A stretch of DNA of 64,000 bases, taken from contig OZ244040.1 in the NCBI GenBank assembly GCA_965215035.1, positions 2,170,001 to 2,234,000 of the forward strand, given 5' to 3'. Both the position numbers and the translations under genes were made by a program. This DNA is from Azophilus sp965215035 (lineage in GTDB: Bacteria; Pseudomonadota; Gammaproteobacteria; Pseudomonadales; Azotimanducaceae). Shown here piece by piece: positions 8,168-16,549 of this stretch. The notes beneath the pieces were generated by a model. That model was given only the letters and a program-made list of their open reading frames with translations. It ran no database searches and was not told the origin of the DNA. Position 1 is the first letter of the stretch; each line of letters begins with the position of its first letter.

Positions 8168-9301
8168 ATGAGCTTGTTGGCCGGTATTCGGGTGCTTAGT
8201 GTCGAACACTATGGGGCCGGGCCCTATGGCACCCAATTGCTCGCGGAACTCGGCGCGGAGGTGGTTAAGGTGGAGAACGCCGCCACGGGCGGCGACTACT
8301 CCCGGTCGGTCGGACCCTACCTGCTCGGCGATGCGGACAGCCAGTTCCACCAGGCCTTCGGCCGGAGCAAAAAAAGCGTCACCCTGGATTTGAAATCCGC
8401 CGACGGCCGCGCCCGCTTCGAGCGGATGGTCGCGGGGGCCGATGCTGTGGCCAACAACCTGCGCGGCGACCAGCCGGAAAAGTTGCGCATTCGCCATCCG
8501 GATTTGGCACCGATCAAGCCATCTATCGTCTGTGCGCATCTGTCCGCCTATGGTCGCGATAACGCCCGGGCGAACTGGCCTGGATACGACTACCTGATGC
8601 AGGCCGAATGCGGCTTCCTGAGCCTAACCGGCGAGCCGGGCGGCCCCCCGGCCCGTTTCGGCCTTTCCATGGTGGACTACATGACCGGCGCGCTCATGGC
8701 CCTGGCGCTGGTCGCGGCGGTGGCGCGGGCGCGGCAAACGGGCCAGGGCTGCGATGTCGATACGTCGCTCTACGATACCGCGCTGCACCAACTGTCGTAT
8801 CCCGCCGTCTGGTATCTGAACGAGGGCCTGCGCACCGAGCGCCTCACGCGCTCTTCCCACCCCAGTGTGGTGCCTAGCCAGCTTTTTCGCACGGGAGACG
8901 GTTGGTTGTTCATCATGTGCCAGACGCCCAAGTTCTGGCGCCTTTTCTGCCGCCTGATCGACCGGGCGGAACTGCTCGCCGACGAGCGCTTCAGCGAGCC
9001 CGCCGGGCGGCTGGCCAACCGTGTCAGCCTGCAGCAGGCCATAGAGGAAACCCTGGGCACCGAATCTTCGGCGCACTGGTTCGACTTGCTTGCGGGCCAG
9101 GTGCCCGTTGCCCGGGTGAACGACATCGGCCAAGCCCTGGACAACCCATTTGCCCGGCAGGTGGGCATGCTCGATGCCGTTGACTATCCGGGGCGCGAGG
9201 GTGGCCTGAACATGCTGGCGAGCCCAATCAAGGTGGATGGCGCACGCTCTTCCGGCCGGCGGGCCCCTTTGCTCGGCGAACACGACGAGGAGTTTCCCTG
9301 A
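8168..9301 (+). CDS. CaiB/BaiF family CoA-transferase (first of pair)
   Basis: A class III CoA-transferase of 377 residues that moves CoA between carboxylic acids through an enzyme-bound anhydride. The N-terminus MSLLAGIRVLSVEHYGAGPYGTQLL has the usual start, followed by LGAEVVKVEN. The conserved GCDVDTSLYD segment holds the probable catalytic Asp. I start at the ATG at 8168, because the frame upstream to 7895 does not look like the family. It is followed after two bases by a second, different CoA-transferase gene, so the two may form a heteromer or use different acids. Confidence 0.87.
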   Translation: MSLLAGIRVLSVEHYGAGPYGTQLLAELGAEVVKVENAATGGDYSRSVGPYLLGDADSQFHQAFGRSKKSVTLDLKSADGRARFERMVAGADAVANNLRGDQPEKLRIRHPDLAPIKPSIVCAHLSAYGRDNARANWPGYDYLMQAECGFLSLTGEPGGPPARFGLSMVDYMTGALMALALVAAVARARQTGQGCDVDTSLYDTALHQLSYPAVWYLNEGLRTERLTRSSHPSVVPSQLFRTGDGWLFIMCQTPKFWRLFCRLIDRAELLADERFSEPAGRLANRVSLQQAIEETLGTESSAHWFDLLAGQVPVARVNDIGQALDNPFARQVGMLDAVDYPGREGGLNMLASPIKVDGARSSGRRAPLLGEHDEEFP

Positions 9302-9303
9302 GC

Positions 9304-10473
9304 ATGCACCTGGAGGGCATCCGGGTGCTGGATCTGTCGGCTTTCCTGCCGGGTCCGCACATGACGATGATGCTGGCCGACCATGGTGCCGACGTCATCA
9401 TGGTGGAGCCGGCCAACGGTGTCGGCGAACCGGTGCGGGTGGTGGGGTATCGGGATGCGGAGGGCGTGTCGGTGTGGTTCCGCAACATCGCCCGGGGCAA
9501 GCGCAGCCTGAGCATCAATCTCAAGGACGCAGGCGGCCGGCGACTGTTCCAGGAACTGGCCACGACTGCCGATGTGCTTGTCGAGGCGTTCCGGCCGGGT
9601 GTGGTCGAGCGGCTGGGCATCGACTACGCGACCTTGAGCGGCCGCAATCCGGGCCTGGTGTACTGTTCGATATCCGCCTTTGGCCAGGACGGGCCGCTCC
9701 GGGACAAACCGGCCCACGACCTTACCGTGCAGGCGCTCGCCGGCCTGGCCGCCCTGAACCGGGGCCTGGAGGACGACAAGCCGGCGGCACCCAACGTTCC
9801 CGCGGCCGATGCCATCGCTTCGCTGATGGCGGCATCGGCCATTCTCATGGCCCTGCTCGGCCGGGCGCGCACGGGGCGCGGCGACTACATCGACCTGTCC
9901 ATGTACGACGCTCTGCTGGCCTGGACGCCCAACGTCACCGGGCCGGTGTTCGCGCACGATGAACACCCCCAGCCCAAGCAGATGCGCTCCTTCGGCGGTG
10001 CCGCCATGTACCACATCTACGAGACCGCCGATGGCGAATTCCTGGTGCTGGGTGGCTCGGAGGTGAAGTTCGCCCGCAACCTGCTGACGGCATTCGACCG
10101 GCTGGATCTGATGCCCTGCGCGGAAGCCGAGCCGGGCCCCGGGCAGGAGCCCTTGCGCACCTTTTTCAAGGCCCGCTTCGCCGCACGGCCCCGGTCCTAT
10201 TGGGAAGCCTTCCTGACGCCCGTGGACTGCTGCTGGGCCTTCGTGCGTTCGCTGAAGGATGCGTTCGCCGACCCGCACACGCTGCATCGGCGTATGCTGC
10301 TGACGGACGAGCGGGGCAACCGCCATATCGGTGTGCCGATCAAGTACCGGCACCAGCCGGCCCAGCCCGACCTGCAAATTCCCGAATTCGGCCAGCATTC
10401 CCTGGAAATCGGCCGCTCCCTGGGCTTCGCGGAACAGGAGTTGGCAACCCTGCGCGCCCGGGGCGTGATCTGA
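9304..10473 (+). CDS. CaiB/BaiF family CoA-transferase (second of pair)
   Basis: The 389-residue protein opens with HLEGIRVLDLSAFLPGPHMTMMLADHGADVI, continues with VRVVGYRDAEG and SLSINLKD, and has YIDLSMYDALL with the predicted catalytic Asp. This is a full-length class III CoA-transferase. It is clearly divergent from its upstream neighbour and so not a recent copy. With the acyl-CoA dehydrogenase and MaoC dehydratase it suggests a pathway in which a carboxylate is activated by CoA exchange rather than by ATP. Its stop is 21 bases before the GTG of the MmgE/PrpD gene. Confidence 0.88.
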   Translation: MHLEGIRVLDLSAFLPGPHMTMMLADHGADVIMVEPANGVGEPVRVVGYRDAEGVSVWFRNIARGKRSLSINLKDAGGRRLFQELATTADVLVEAFRPGVVERLGIDYATLSGRNPGLVYCSISAFGQDGPLRDKPAHDLTVQALAGLAALNRGLEDDKPAAPNVPAADAIASLMAASAILMALLGRARTGRGDYIDLSMYDALLAWTPNVTGPVFAHDEHPQPKQMRSFGGAAMYHIYETADGEFLVLGGSEVKFARNLLTAFDRLDLMPCAEAEPGPGQEPLRTFFKARFAARPRSYWEAFLTPVDCCWAFVRSLKDAFADPHTLHRRMLLTDERGNRHIGVPIKYRHQPAQPDLQIPEFGQHSLEIGRSLGFAEQELATLRARGVI

Positions 10474-10494
10474 ACGGCGGTTGCGGGCCAAGCG

Positions 10495-11841
10495 GTGCTT
10501 GACGAACTGGTCCGCTGTATCACGTCGACCCGCTTTGCGGGCCTGCCCGGGCCTGTGGTGGATGCGGCGCGCAGCTTCCTGTTGGATTGCATCGCCGTTG
10601 GTGTCGCCGGGTGCCGCCATCCGCACCGTGATGCGCTCGCGCGGGTCGTCGCCGGTTGGGGGCAAGGCGGCCCGGCCCGTGTGTTGGGCGATACGCAACG
10701 CCTGCCGGCGGCCTCGGCGGCGTTCCTGAATGCCTACCAGATGCATTGCCTGGAGTTCGACTGCGTACACGAGGCCGCCGTCGTCCATGCCATGACCGCG
10801 CCAGCGGCCGCCGCCCTTGCCGAATGCGAACAGCGGCCGGGGGTTGCTGGCGAGCAGTTGTTGCGGGCGCTGGTTTTGGGTGTCGAGGTGGCGACGCTGC
10901 TGGGCCTCGCGGCCACTGCGCCGCTAACCTTTTTTCGCCCAGCAACCACCGGCGTATTCGGTGCCGCGGTAGCCGTGGGAGCGCTGCGGGGATTCGACGC
11001 CGTGCGCCTCCGCCACTGCTTTGGCCACGCCCTGTCCCAGGCGGCGGGCACCATGCAGGCCCACGAGGAGGGCAAGCCGACACTGCCGCTGCAACTGGCC
11101 GGGGCCGCCCGCGCCGGCCTGGTGTCGGCGGATCTGGCAGGGGCTGGCATTCCGGCGCCTAAGGATGCGCTGGAAGGCCGCTACGGTTACTTCCGGCTCT
11201 TCGAACAAAACTGGGATGCGGCGGACTTGGTGGATGGCCTGGGCAGTACCTGGCGGGTAACCGAATTGAGCCATAAACCCTATCCCAGCGGACGGGCCAC
11301 CCATGGCGGCATTGCCGGTGTGCTGCGCTTGCGCGGTCGGGGGGTGACCGCAGAAAACCTGGCCAGGCTGGTGCTGACCGCGCCGCCGCTCATCCACCAA
11401 TTGGTGATCCGCCCGGTGCGTCCCGCCATGAGCGCAAACTATGCGCGCCTGTGTTTCGCCTATGTGGGCGCGCTGGCGCTCACCCAGGGTGATGTCGCCC
11501 TGGAACATTTCTCGTCGGACTGGCTGCACGCCCCGGCGCTGTTGGCCCTGGCCCGGCGCTTCGAGGCCCGGGTGCACCCCCTGCCGAATCCCGCGGCTTT
11601 CGTTCCCCAGACCCTGGCGGCGGAACTCATTGACGGGACGGTTCGCGAGCTACGCATCGATGCCCTACCCGGGGCGCCGCAGAGCCCACTGAGTCCCGCG
11701 CAACGCTCCGCCAAGGCGCGCGCCTGTCTGGCCTCCGTCTACGACGATGGCGCGCGCGCAGATACCCTGCTCCAGACGGTGGCCCGTTTGCCGGAAACCA
11801 CCTCTGCGGCGCGCCTGCTCGACCCGGTGACCGGCCCATGA
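10495..11841 (+). CDS. MmgE/PrpD family protein
   Basis: A 448-residue member of the family that includes 2-methylcitrate dehydratase (PrpD), cis-aconitate decarboxylase and related enzymes that remove water or CO2 from tricarboxylates and similar acids. Diagnostic stretches are the N-terminal FAGLPGPVVDAARSFLLDCIAVGVAG, the middle GALRGFDAVRLRHCFGHALSQAAGT, and SHKPYPSGRATHGGI. It starts with GTG at 10495. Several family members with unknown substrates occur beside CoA-transferase genes, as here. An IR hairpin lies directly after the gene. Confidence 0.85.
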   Translation: MLDELVRCITSTRFAGLPGPVVDAARSFLLDCIAVGVAGCRHPHRDALARVVAGWGQGGPARVLGDTQRLPAASAAFLNAYQMHCLEFDCVHEAAVVHAMTAPAAAALAECEQRPGVAGEQLLRALVLGVEVATLLGLAATAPLTFFRPATTGVFGAAVAVGALRGFDAVRLRHCFGHALSQAAGTMQAHEEGKPTLPLQLAGAARAGLVSADLAGAGIPAPKDALEGRYGYFRLFEQNWDAADLVDGLGSTWRVTELSHKPYPSGRATHGGIAGVLRLRGRGVTAENLARLVLTAPPLIHQLVIRPVRPAMSANYARLCFAYVGALALTQGDVALEHFSSDWLHAPALLALARRFEARVHPLPNPAAFVPQTLAAELIDGTVRELRIDALPGAPQSPLSPAQRSAKARACLASVYDDGARADTLLQTVARLPETTSAARLLDPVTGP

Positions 11842-12298
11842 TGCCTGCCCTTCTGCCGACCCAGGGCAGCGGCACCGGAGCGGGGGGCGGTGAGCCGCCG
11901 GTGCGCTTTCGGTGTCCGGTGCCGCTCGGGGGCATGTGCCCATCAGCCACGAAGCCGCGGTGCGATCTCACCCGCATGGACTTGATGTTCATGGACCGGT
12001 CTGCCCCCGATGTGTTGAAGGTTCACCGAAGGCTACCCGATCCGGTGCCGGCGGTGGGTTTTGCCCATCCGGGCACCGCTCTCCCTCCGACCAACACAAA
12101 GCATAATTGTCGGACCAGGTTTTCCCCGCCCCGGTGCCACTCTACCGGTCACGGCCGGTTTAGCGCCAAATGCGTCTGAGCGGGAACGCAACTGTGTCGA
12201 CCATCGAGGCGGGAGGGCGGTAGACCTTGCCAGGCAGCTATTTCGAAGCGGCCCCCCCTGAAGGGGCGATCACCGTCGGCGGTGGAGGGCGGTAGACC
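11842..12298. other. Intergenic region with hairpin and a duplicated gene start
   Basis: This 457-base gap holds the 12-bp inverted repeat at 11868-11926 and, at its right end, an extra copy of the ligase gene's ribosome site and first codons (12212-12247). Between about 11930 and 12200 I see no gene; an AT-rich patch near 12098-12112 could be part of a promoter for the ligase gene. Confidence 0.5.
11868..11926. repeat. 12-bp inverted repeat after mmgE/prpD
   Basis: AGCGGCACCGGA (11868-11879) is the exact reverse complement of TCCGGTGCCGCT (11915-11926). The 35 bases between also contain shorter GCGG/CCGC pairings. The structure is 26 bases after the PrpD stop and could end the transcript or be a repeated extragenic palindrome. 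Confidence 0.55.
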
Positions 12299-12320
12299 TT
12301 GCCAGCCAGCTATTTCGAAA
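12212..12320 (+). repeat. Tandem duplication of the ligase gene start
   Basis: A 36-bp block running from GGAGGG to TTCGAA is present at 12212-12247 and 12284-12319 with one mismatch, offset by 72 bp. Each copy contains the ribosome site, a TTG start and the codons for Leu/Met-Pro-(Gly/Ala)-Ser-Tyr-Phe-Glu. From the upstream TTG (12227) the frame runs 22 codons and stops at TAG 12293, within the second copy's leader. The second copy starts the full gene. Confidence 0.8.
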
Positions 12321-13669
12321 GCTTCGACGTGCGGCGCCTTACTCGGCAACATCCAATTGGCGCCGAGTTCGAGGCGTTTGCCCGCAACCTCGGCCGGGAT
12401 GAACTCTTTGCGCGCCAGGACCAGCTCTTCCGGCGATGCCTCAAACGTGCTTGGCAGACCGGCTTCTACCGTCGCCTGTGGGGCGCGGCCGGCATCGAAC
12501 CGGGCGATATCGAGGGCTTGGCCGATATCGAAAAACTGCCGGTATTCGACAAGGCGGACCTGATGGCCAGTATCGAGTCGCATCCGCCCTTCGGCGATTT
12601 CGGTGGCTTCGACCGGCAAGACCCGGCCCATCCTCCAGTGGTTTTTCATACCACTACCGGTACCACGGGGCGGCCCCAGCCGCTGCTGTTCGGCGCCAAA
12701 TCCAGGGAGGTGCAGAACCTGCTGCTTGGCCGCCTGTACCGTTTTCAGGGTCTCGGCAGCGGGGATGTGGTGCACTCGGTGTACGGACACGGCCTTATCA
12801 ACGGCGGGCACTATGTCCGCGAGGCCGTGCTGCACTGGACCAACGCGATCTTCGTATCCGCCGGCACCGGCATCGAGACGCGCTCGGTCAGGCAGGTGGA
12901 ACTGATGCGTGATTTCGGTGCCACCGTACTGGTCGGCTTTTCCGACTTCCTGCGACGCCTAGCCGATACGGCGCACGAGCGGGGTATCGTGCCGGGGAAG
13001 GATCTGCACATCCGCATGATCAGCGGGCAGTTGGGCCGCGATAGCCGGGCCGCAATCGCCGAACTCTGGGGCGGTGCCGAGTGTTTCGACTGGTACGGTG
13101 TGGGCGACACCGGTGTCATCGCTGGCGAAGGCCCGGACCGGGACGGCCTGTACGTTATGGAAGATGCCCACTACCTGGAGTTGCTGGATGTCGGCACCGG
13201 CGATACCGTTGTTCCCGGTGATCGGGGCGACATGGTTTGCACCTGCCTGTTCAAGGACGACATCTACCCGATCATCCGTTTCAACACCCATGACGTCAGC
13301 ATGGAACAGCCCGGTGTTTCCGCTCTCGGTGTTAACCTGCGCCGTATCCAGGGGTTCCTGGGCCGCAGCGACAATATGGTGAAGATCAAGGGCATCAATA
13401 TCTTTCCCCAGGCCATCGGCTCGTTGTTGGCGGAAGTGCCGCAGTTTCTCGGTGAATTCCTGTGCCGGGTCACCGCCGTCGGCGAACTCGTGGTGACCGT
13501 GGAGGTGAGCGGGGGAGATGCCACCCTGGTCGAGCGGATGCGCGCGCTGTTGCAGCGCAAGCTGGGCATTTCGGTTGCTATCGAACTGGCCCGCGCCGGG
13601 GAGACGGCGGCACTGACCGAGGTTGATCGCCGCCAGAAACCGATTCGATTGATCGATGAACGGCGATGA
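12299..13669 (+). CDS. Phenylacetate-CoA ligase-like (PaaK family) adenylate-forming enzyme
   Basis: A 456-residue enzyme that would activate a carboxylic acid to its AMP ester and then CoA thioester. The AMP-binding loop is HTTTGTTGRPQPLLFG, YGVGDTG lies at the adenine site, and FLGRSDNMVKIKGINIFP is the hinge of the small C-terminal domain. The order and length fit the PaaK subgroup. The start is TTG at 12299, ten bases after a GGAGGG site; no better start exists downstream before the conserved region. The substrate need not be phenylacetate: no ring-hydroxylating genes are nearby. Confidence 0.82.
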   Translation: MPASYFESFDVRRLTRQHPIGAEFEAFARNLGRDELFARQDQLFRRCLKRAWQTGFYRRLWGAAGIEPGDIEGLADIEKLPVFDKADLMASIESHPPFGDFGGFDRQDPAHPPVVFHTTTGTTGRPQPLLFGAKSREVQNLLLGRLYRFQGLGSGDVVHSVYGHGLINGGHYVREAVLHWTNAIFVSAGTGIETRSVRQVELMRDFGATVLVGFSDFLRRLADTAHERGIVPGKDLHIRMISGQLGRDSRAAIAELWGGAECFDWYGVGDTGVIAGEGPDRDGLYVMEDAHYLELLDVGTGDTVVPGDRGDMVCTCLFKDDIYPIIRFNTHDVSMEQPGVSALGVNLRRIQGFLGRSDNMVKIKGINIFPQAIGSLLAEVPQFLGEFLCRVTAVGELVVTVEVSGGDATLVERMRALLQRKLGISVAIELARAGETAALTEVDRRQKPIRLIDERR

Positions 13670-13744
13670 GCGGGTCGCTGCCCGTCACGGTTGCCATGAA
13701 CCCGGGTTCCCCGGTGTGAACGAGCACGGGTTGCGGCCGATGGG

Positions 13745-13980
13745 ACGAAGCGCTGGCCACCGGGATGCCGCTGCCCGGGCCGTGGCCTAGCCACCACGGA
13801 CCTGATGGCTTACGGAGCCCGAGCGTAGGCTAAAGGAGGTTGCAGTCGATGCAACACGACGCTGGCCACCGGGATGCCGTTGCCCGGGCTTGCGGCCTAG
13901 CCACCACGGACCCGGTGGTTTACGGATTCTGGGTGTAGGCTAAGGGAGTTTGCAGTCGATGCAACACGACGCTGGTGACT
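13745..13980 (+). repeat. 110-bp tandem repeats upstream of and into the amidase gene
   Basis: A unit of about 110 bp, beginning at the ATG-CAACACGACGCTGG start codon region and ending with an AAGGAGG-type ribosome site, is repeated. Copy 1 begins at about 13745 without its ATG, copy 2 at the ATG 13849, and copy 3 is the true gene start at ATG 13959. Copy 2 therefore has its own ribosome site and an open frame of 30 codons ending at TAG just before copy 3. The copies differ at scattered positions, so the event is not brand new. Confidence 0.85.
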
Positions 13981-15416
13981 GGGATGCCGGAGCCTGGGCG
14001 GCGGCCTTCGCGGATGGGCGGGCACGGCCCCGGGATGCCGTGCTGCGTTGTCTGGGGCGGATCGACCGATACGATTCGCAACTCGGGGTCTGCAATGAAG
14101 TGGTGCCGCGCACGCGGTTACTGGAGCAGGCGGATGCGTCCGCGGAGCGCTGGCGGCGCGGCACACCCCTGTCGCCCTTGGACGGCATTCCGTTCGGTGT
14201 CAAGGCCAATATCGCGATCAAGGGCCTGTCTTGGCATGCCGGCATCGCCGCCTTTCGCGACCGGCGTGCGCCCGAAGACGCGGCCTGCGTGGCGCGCCTG
14301 CGCGCCGCCGGCTTGATTCCCCTGGCCATTCTCAATATGCACGAGGCGGCGCTGGGGGCAACGTCAGACAACCCCGCCTTCCGCACCACCCGGAATCCCC
14401 ACGACCCGCGCCATATTCCCGGCGGCTCGTCCGGTGGCAGCGCCGCTGCGGTGGCGGCCGGAATGGCACTACTTGCCCTGGGTAGCGACAGCCTCGGTTC
14501 CGTGCGCCTGCCGTCGGCGCTGTGCGGCGTAGTGGGGTTCAAACCCGCCGGGGGCGATATTCCCTTGGCTGGCATGGTGCCTCTCTGCACCCGGCTCGAC
14601 CAGATCGGCGTGCATGCCCGCAGTGTCGACGACATCGCGGCGGCCATGGCCGTGCTCGCCCCGGAATCGGGCTGGAACAGGCATGCGGCGAGTGGCCCGG
14701 AGCTGGCGGAGGGGCCGCATCCGGCGAACGGCCTGGACGCGGCGACTAGCCTGAACCTGGCGCATGGTCCAGACCAGCCGAGTCGCCCGAACCCGGTTGG
14801 TTGGCCTGAGCGGGCGGCGGATTGGCGAGTTGCAATCGGCCAGCAATTCGCACGACCCATCAGCGAGGCCCATGCTCGGCTACTGGCGGCGCATGGCGTG
14901 ACCGATTGCGTCGATTGGTCGGATGTGGACCTCTCCGCGGTGCGGCGGGCCGGGCTGCTGCTGTGCGAACGCGACGCCGCGCGTCGGTTCTCTGTTGCGC
15001 TGCGCGAATGTGCGGACGGCTTCAGTCCCGAATTCCGACGGCTGGCCGAGTGGGGCGCGGCCCAGTCCGCCGCCAAGGTGGGGCGCGCCGAGCGCCTGCT
15101 GGCGGAGGTGTCCCGCCGGCTGCGGGACGACCTTGAATCGACGCTGCTGCTCAGCCCCACCACCCCGTACCTCGCGCCGCGCCTTGGCGTGCCGCCGCCG
15201 GTCGCCCTGGCCGACCTGACCGCGCCGGCGGCCATTGCCGGTGTCGCGGCCATCTCGGTTCCCACGGCCGTGGGCGGGCGCGGCCTACCGATGGGGCTGC
15301 ACATCGCCGGTCTGGCGGGCAACCAGGTGCTCGATGCCGCCAGGGTGCTCTTTCCCGGCGTGGCCGGGATTCAAACTGATGCACTGCCCGTGGAAACTTG
15401 TGGGCGCGGACTCTAG
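13959..15416 (+). CDS. Amidase (amidase signature family)
   Basis: A 485-residue amide hydrolase with the Ser-cisSer-Lys triad. The Lys is in IPFGVKANIAIKG, the glycine-serine-rich signature is IPGGSSGGSAAAVA, and the nucleophile region reads GSDSLGSVRLPSALCG. I take the ATG at 13959 rather than the in-frame TTG at 13950 because AAGGGAG is ten bases upstream of the ATG. A stretch of degenerate Ala/Pro/Asn-rich sequence (about residues 230-285) separates the core from the C-terminal part. The 3' end (15362-15390) is nearly identical to a sequence upstream of infC. Confidence 0.85.
   Translation: MQHDAGDWDAGAWAAAFADGRARPRDAVLRCLGRIDRYDSQLGVCNEVVPRTRLLEQADASAERWRRGTPLSPLDGIPFGVKANIAIKGLSWHAGIAAFRDRRAPEDAACVARLRAAGLIPLAILNMHEAALGATSDNPAFRTTRNPHDPRHIPGGSSGGSAAAVAAGMALLALGSDSLGSVRLPSALCGVVGFKPAGGDIPLAGMVPLCTRLDQIGVHARSVDDIAAAMAVLAPESGWNRHAASGPELAEGPHPANGLDAATSLNLAHGPDQPSRPNPVGWPERAADWRVAIGQQFARPISEAHARLLAAHGVTDCVDWSDVDLSAVRRAGLLLCERDAARRFSVALRECADGFSPEFRRLAEWGAAQSAAKVGRAERLLAEVSRRLRDDLESTLLLSPTTPYLAPRLGVPPPVALADLTAPAAIAGVAAISVPTAVGGRGLPMGLHIAGLAGNQVLDAARVLFPGVAGIQTDALPVETCGRGL
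15362..15390 (+). repeat. 29-bp repeat shared with the infC upstream region
   Basis: The string from GGCCGGGATTC through AAACTGATGC to ACTGCCCG recurs at 21302-21330 with 28 of 29 bases identical. Here it lies inside the last codons of the amidase gene; at 21.3 kb it is one arm of a long inverted repeat. Confidence 0.75.
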
Positions 15417-15477
15417 AATCCTAAGTTACGGTGCCTGCTTCTCGGACAGGGCTTGTTCAGGAGGCGCGGGCTCTCGG

Positions 15478-15551
15478 GGCTGAGTGGCAGAGTGGCCATG
15501 CAGCGGACTGCAACTCCGTGTACGCCGGTTCGATTCCGACCTCAGCCTCCA
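15478..15551 (+). tRNA. tRNA-Cys(GCA)
   Basis: The 74-base gene folds into a standard cloverleaf. The acceptor arms GGCTGAG and CTCAGCC pair perfectly, the anticodon stem GCGGA/TCCGT closes a CTGCAAC loop giving anticodon GCA, and the T arm has GGTTCGATTCC. U is the discriminator base, as in known cysteine tRNAs, and the CCA end is encoded. It lies 61 bases after the amidase gene. Confidence 0.95.
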
Positions 15552-15842
15552 CATTCGATTCCGGGCGAGAACTCACCTGGGATGTAAGGGGATCCCTGTG
15601 CTTCCTAGGCTACGGCCCGCCAGTCCTGCAAATTATTCGATCGCAATGAGGCGCATGCAGGCATACTCCTCGTGGGACGGCGAGGTGCCATGTGGCCACG
15701 GCCTTGCCCTGCCGCGCTTGGCCGGTGCGCTGATTCTGGATGTTGGGATGCGGCTGACCTTGGCAGACAGCATGGTTGGGGCGGCGTAGCCATACAGGGG
15801 TGGTCAAAGTGGCTCGACATCACCAAAGCGGCAAGGCCGGCC

Positions 15843-16346
15843 TCAAAAGAACTTGATGATCAACCCCAAGACACTCATACCCGCAACCAGCAGACTACCC
15901 AGCGTGATGGTCATTTGCTGTTGGAGGGAACGAAGCTCCGATACGAGCTTCTCGTCAAAGCGATTGCTTAACTCCACAAATTCCTTGTCAAAGCGATCGT
16001 TCGACGCCTTGATCTCCCTATCGAGACGATCGTTCAACGCCTTGATCTCCCTGTCGAGACGATCGTTCAACGCCTTGATCTCCCTGTCGAGACGATCGCC
16101 CAACGCCTTGATCTCCTTGCCGAGACGATCGCCCAGCGCCTTGATCTCCTTGCCGAGACGATCGCCCAGCGCCTCGATGTCCCGGTCGAGACGATCACCC
16201 GACGCCTTGAGATCGTCCTTCGTCGCCGGACCCTCCCCCAGTGCGTGGCCAACCGTCGCCACGACCGCCTCGGCCTGGGGGCCATCGAAGCCGACGGCCT
16301 TGAGTTCCTTCACGGCCTTGTGGGTATCGAATGCGGGTGAGATCAT
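15843..16346 (-). CDS. Coiled-coil protein with C-terminal membrane anchor
   Basis: A 167-residue protein. Residues 1-45 are a small globular segment containing a VGFDGPQAEAVV-like stretch seen in DUF1640-type proteins. Residues about 50-120 are six or more near-identical 11-residue units of the form LGDRLDREIKA, giving an uninterrupted coiled coil. The last 20 residues (about 146-167) are one hydrophobic segment ending KFF, so the coil is tail-anchored in a membrane. The DNA shows matching 33-bp repeats at about 15990-16200, which can expand or contract. Function is unknown. Confidence 0.7.
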   Translation of the reverse strand: MISPAFDTHKAVKELKAVGFDGPQAEAVVATVGHALGEGPATKDDLKASGDRLDRDIEALGDRLGKEIKALGDRLGKEIKALGDRLDREIKALNDRLDREIKALNDRLDREIKASNDRFDKEFVELSNRFDEKLVSELRSLQQQMTITLGSLLVAGMSVLGLIIKFF

Positions 16347-16549
16347 GCGGTCATTCTAACACCGGATTCGCCCCGCGGTTGTCGGCGTTCTCTGATCATG
16401 ACGTAAGCCGGAAGCCCGTTGTGATTAGGGTCGCTTCGGTACTCGGTCGCTGACGAACATCCCGCTGACGGAATGGACGGCGCATTCCCGAACCAACCCA
16501 CTGCGGCGCTTGGCGAGCACGCAACCACTTTCGATAAGGAACCCGCCAG

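Noticed and set aside
9184..10788. Long minus-strand frame opposite the second CoA-transferase
   Set aside because: It is a 534-codon frame, but it lies opposite a clear family member and has no recognisable domain; long antisense frames are common in GC-rich DNA.
11838..12179. 113-residue frame after the MmgE/PrpD gene
   Set aside because: It begins in an ATGA overlap, but its codon pattern and composition do not look like protein and it runs through a strong inverted repeat.
13940..15322. Long minus-strand frame opposite the amidase
   Set aside because: Ser/Arg/Ala-rich translation without domains, fully covered by the amidase gene on the other strand.
15853..16359. 168-residue open frame antisense to the coiled-coil gene
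   Set aside because: Its Ser/Arg/Leu repeats are the reverse translation of the 33-bp coding repeats on the minus strand, which make better protein sense.
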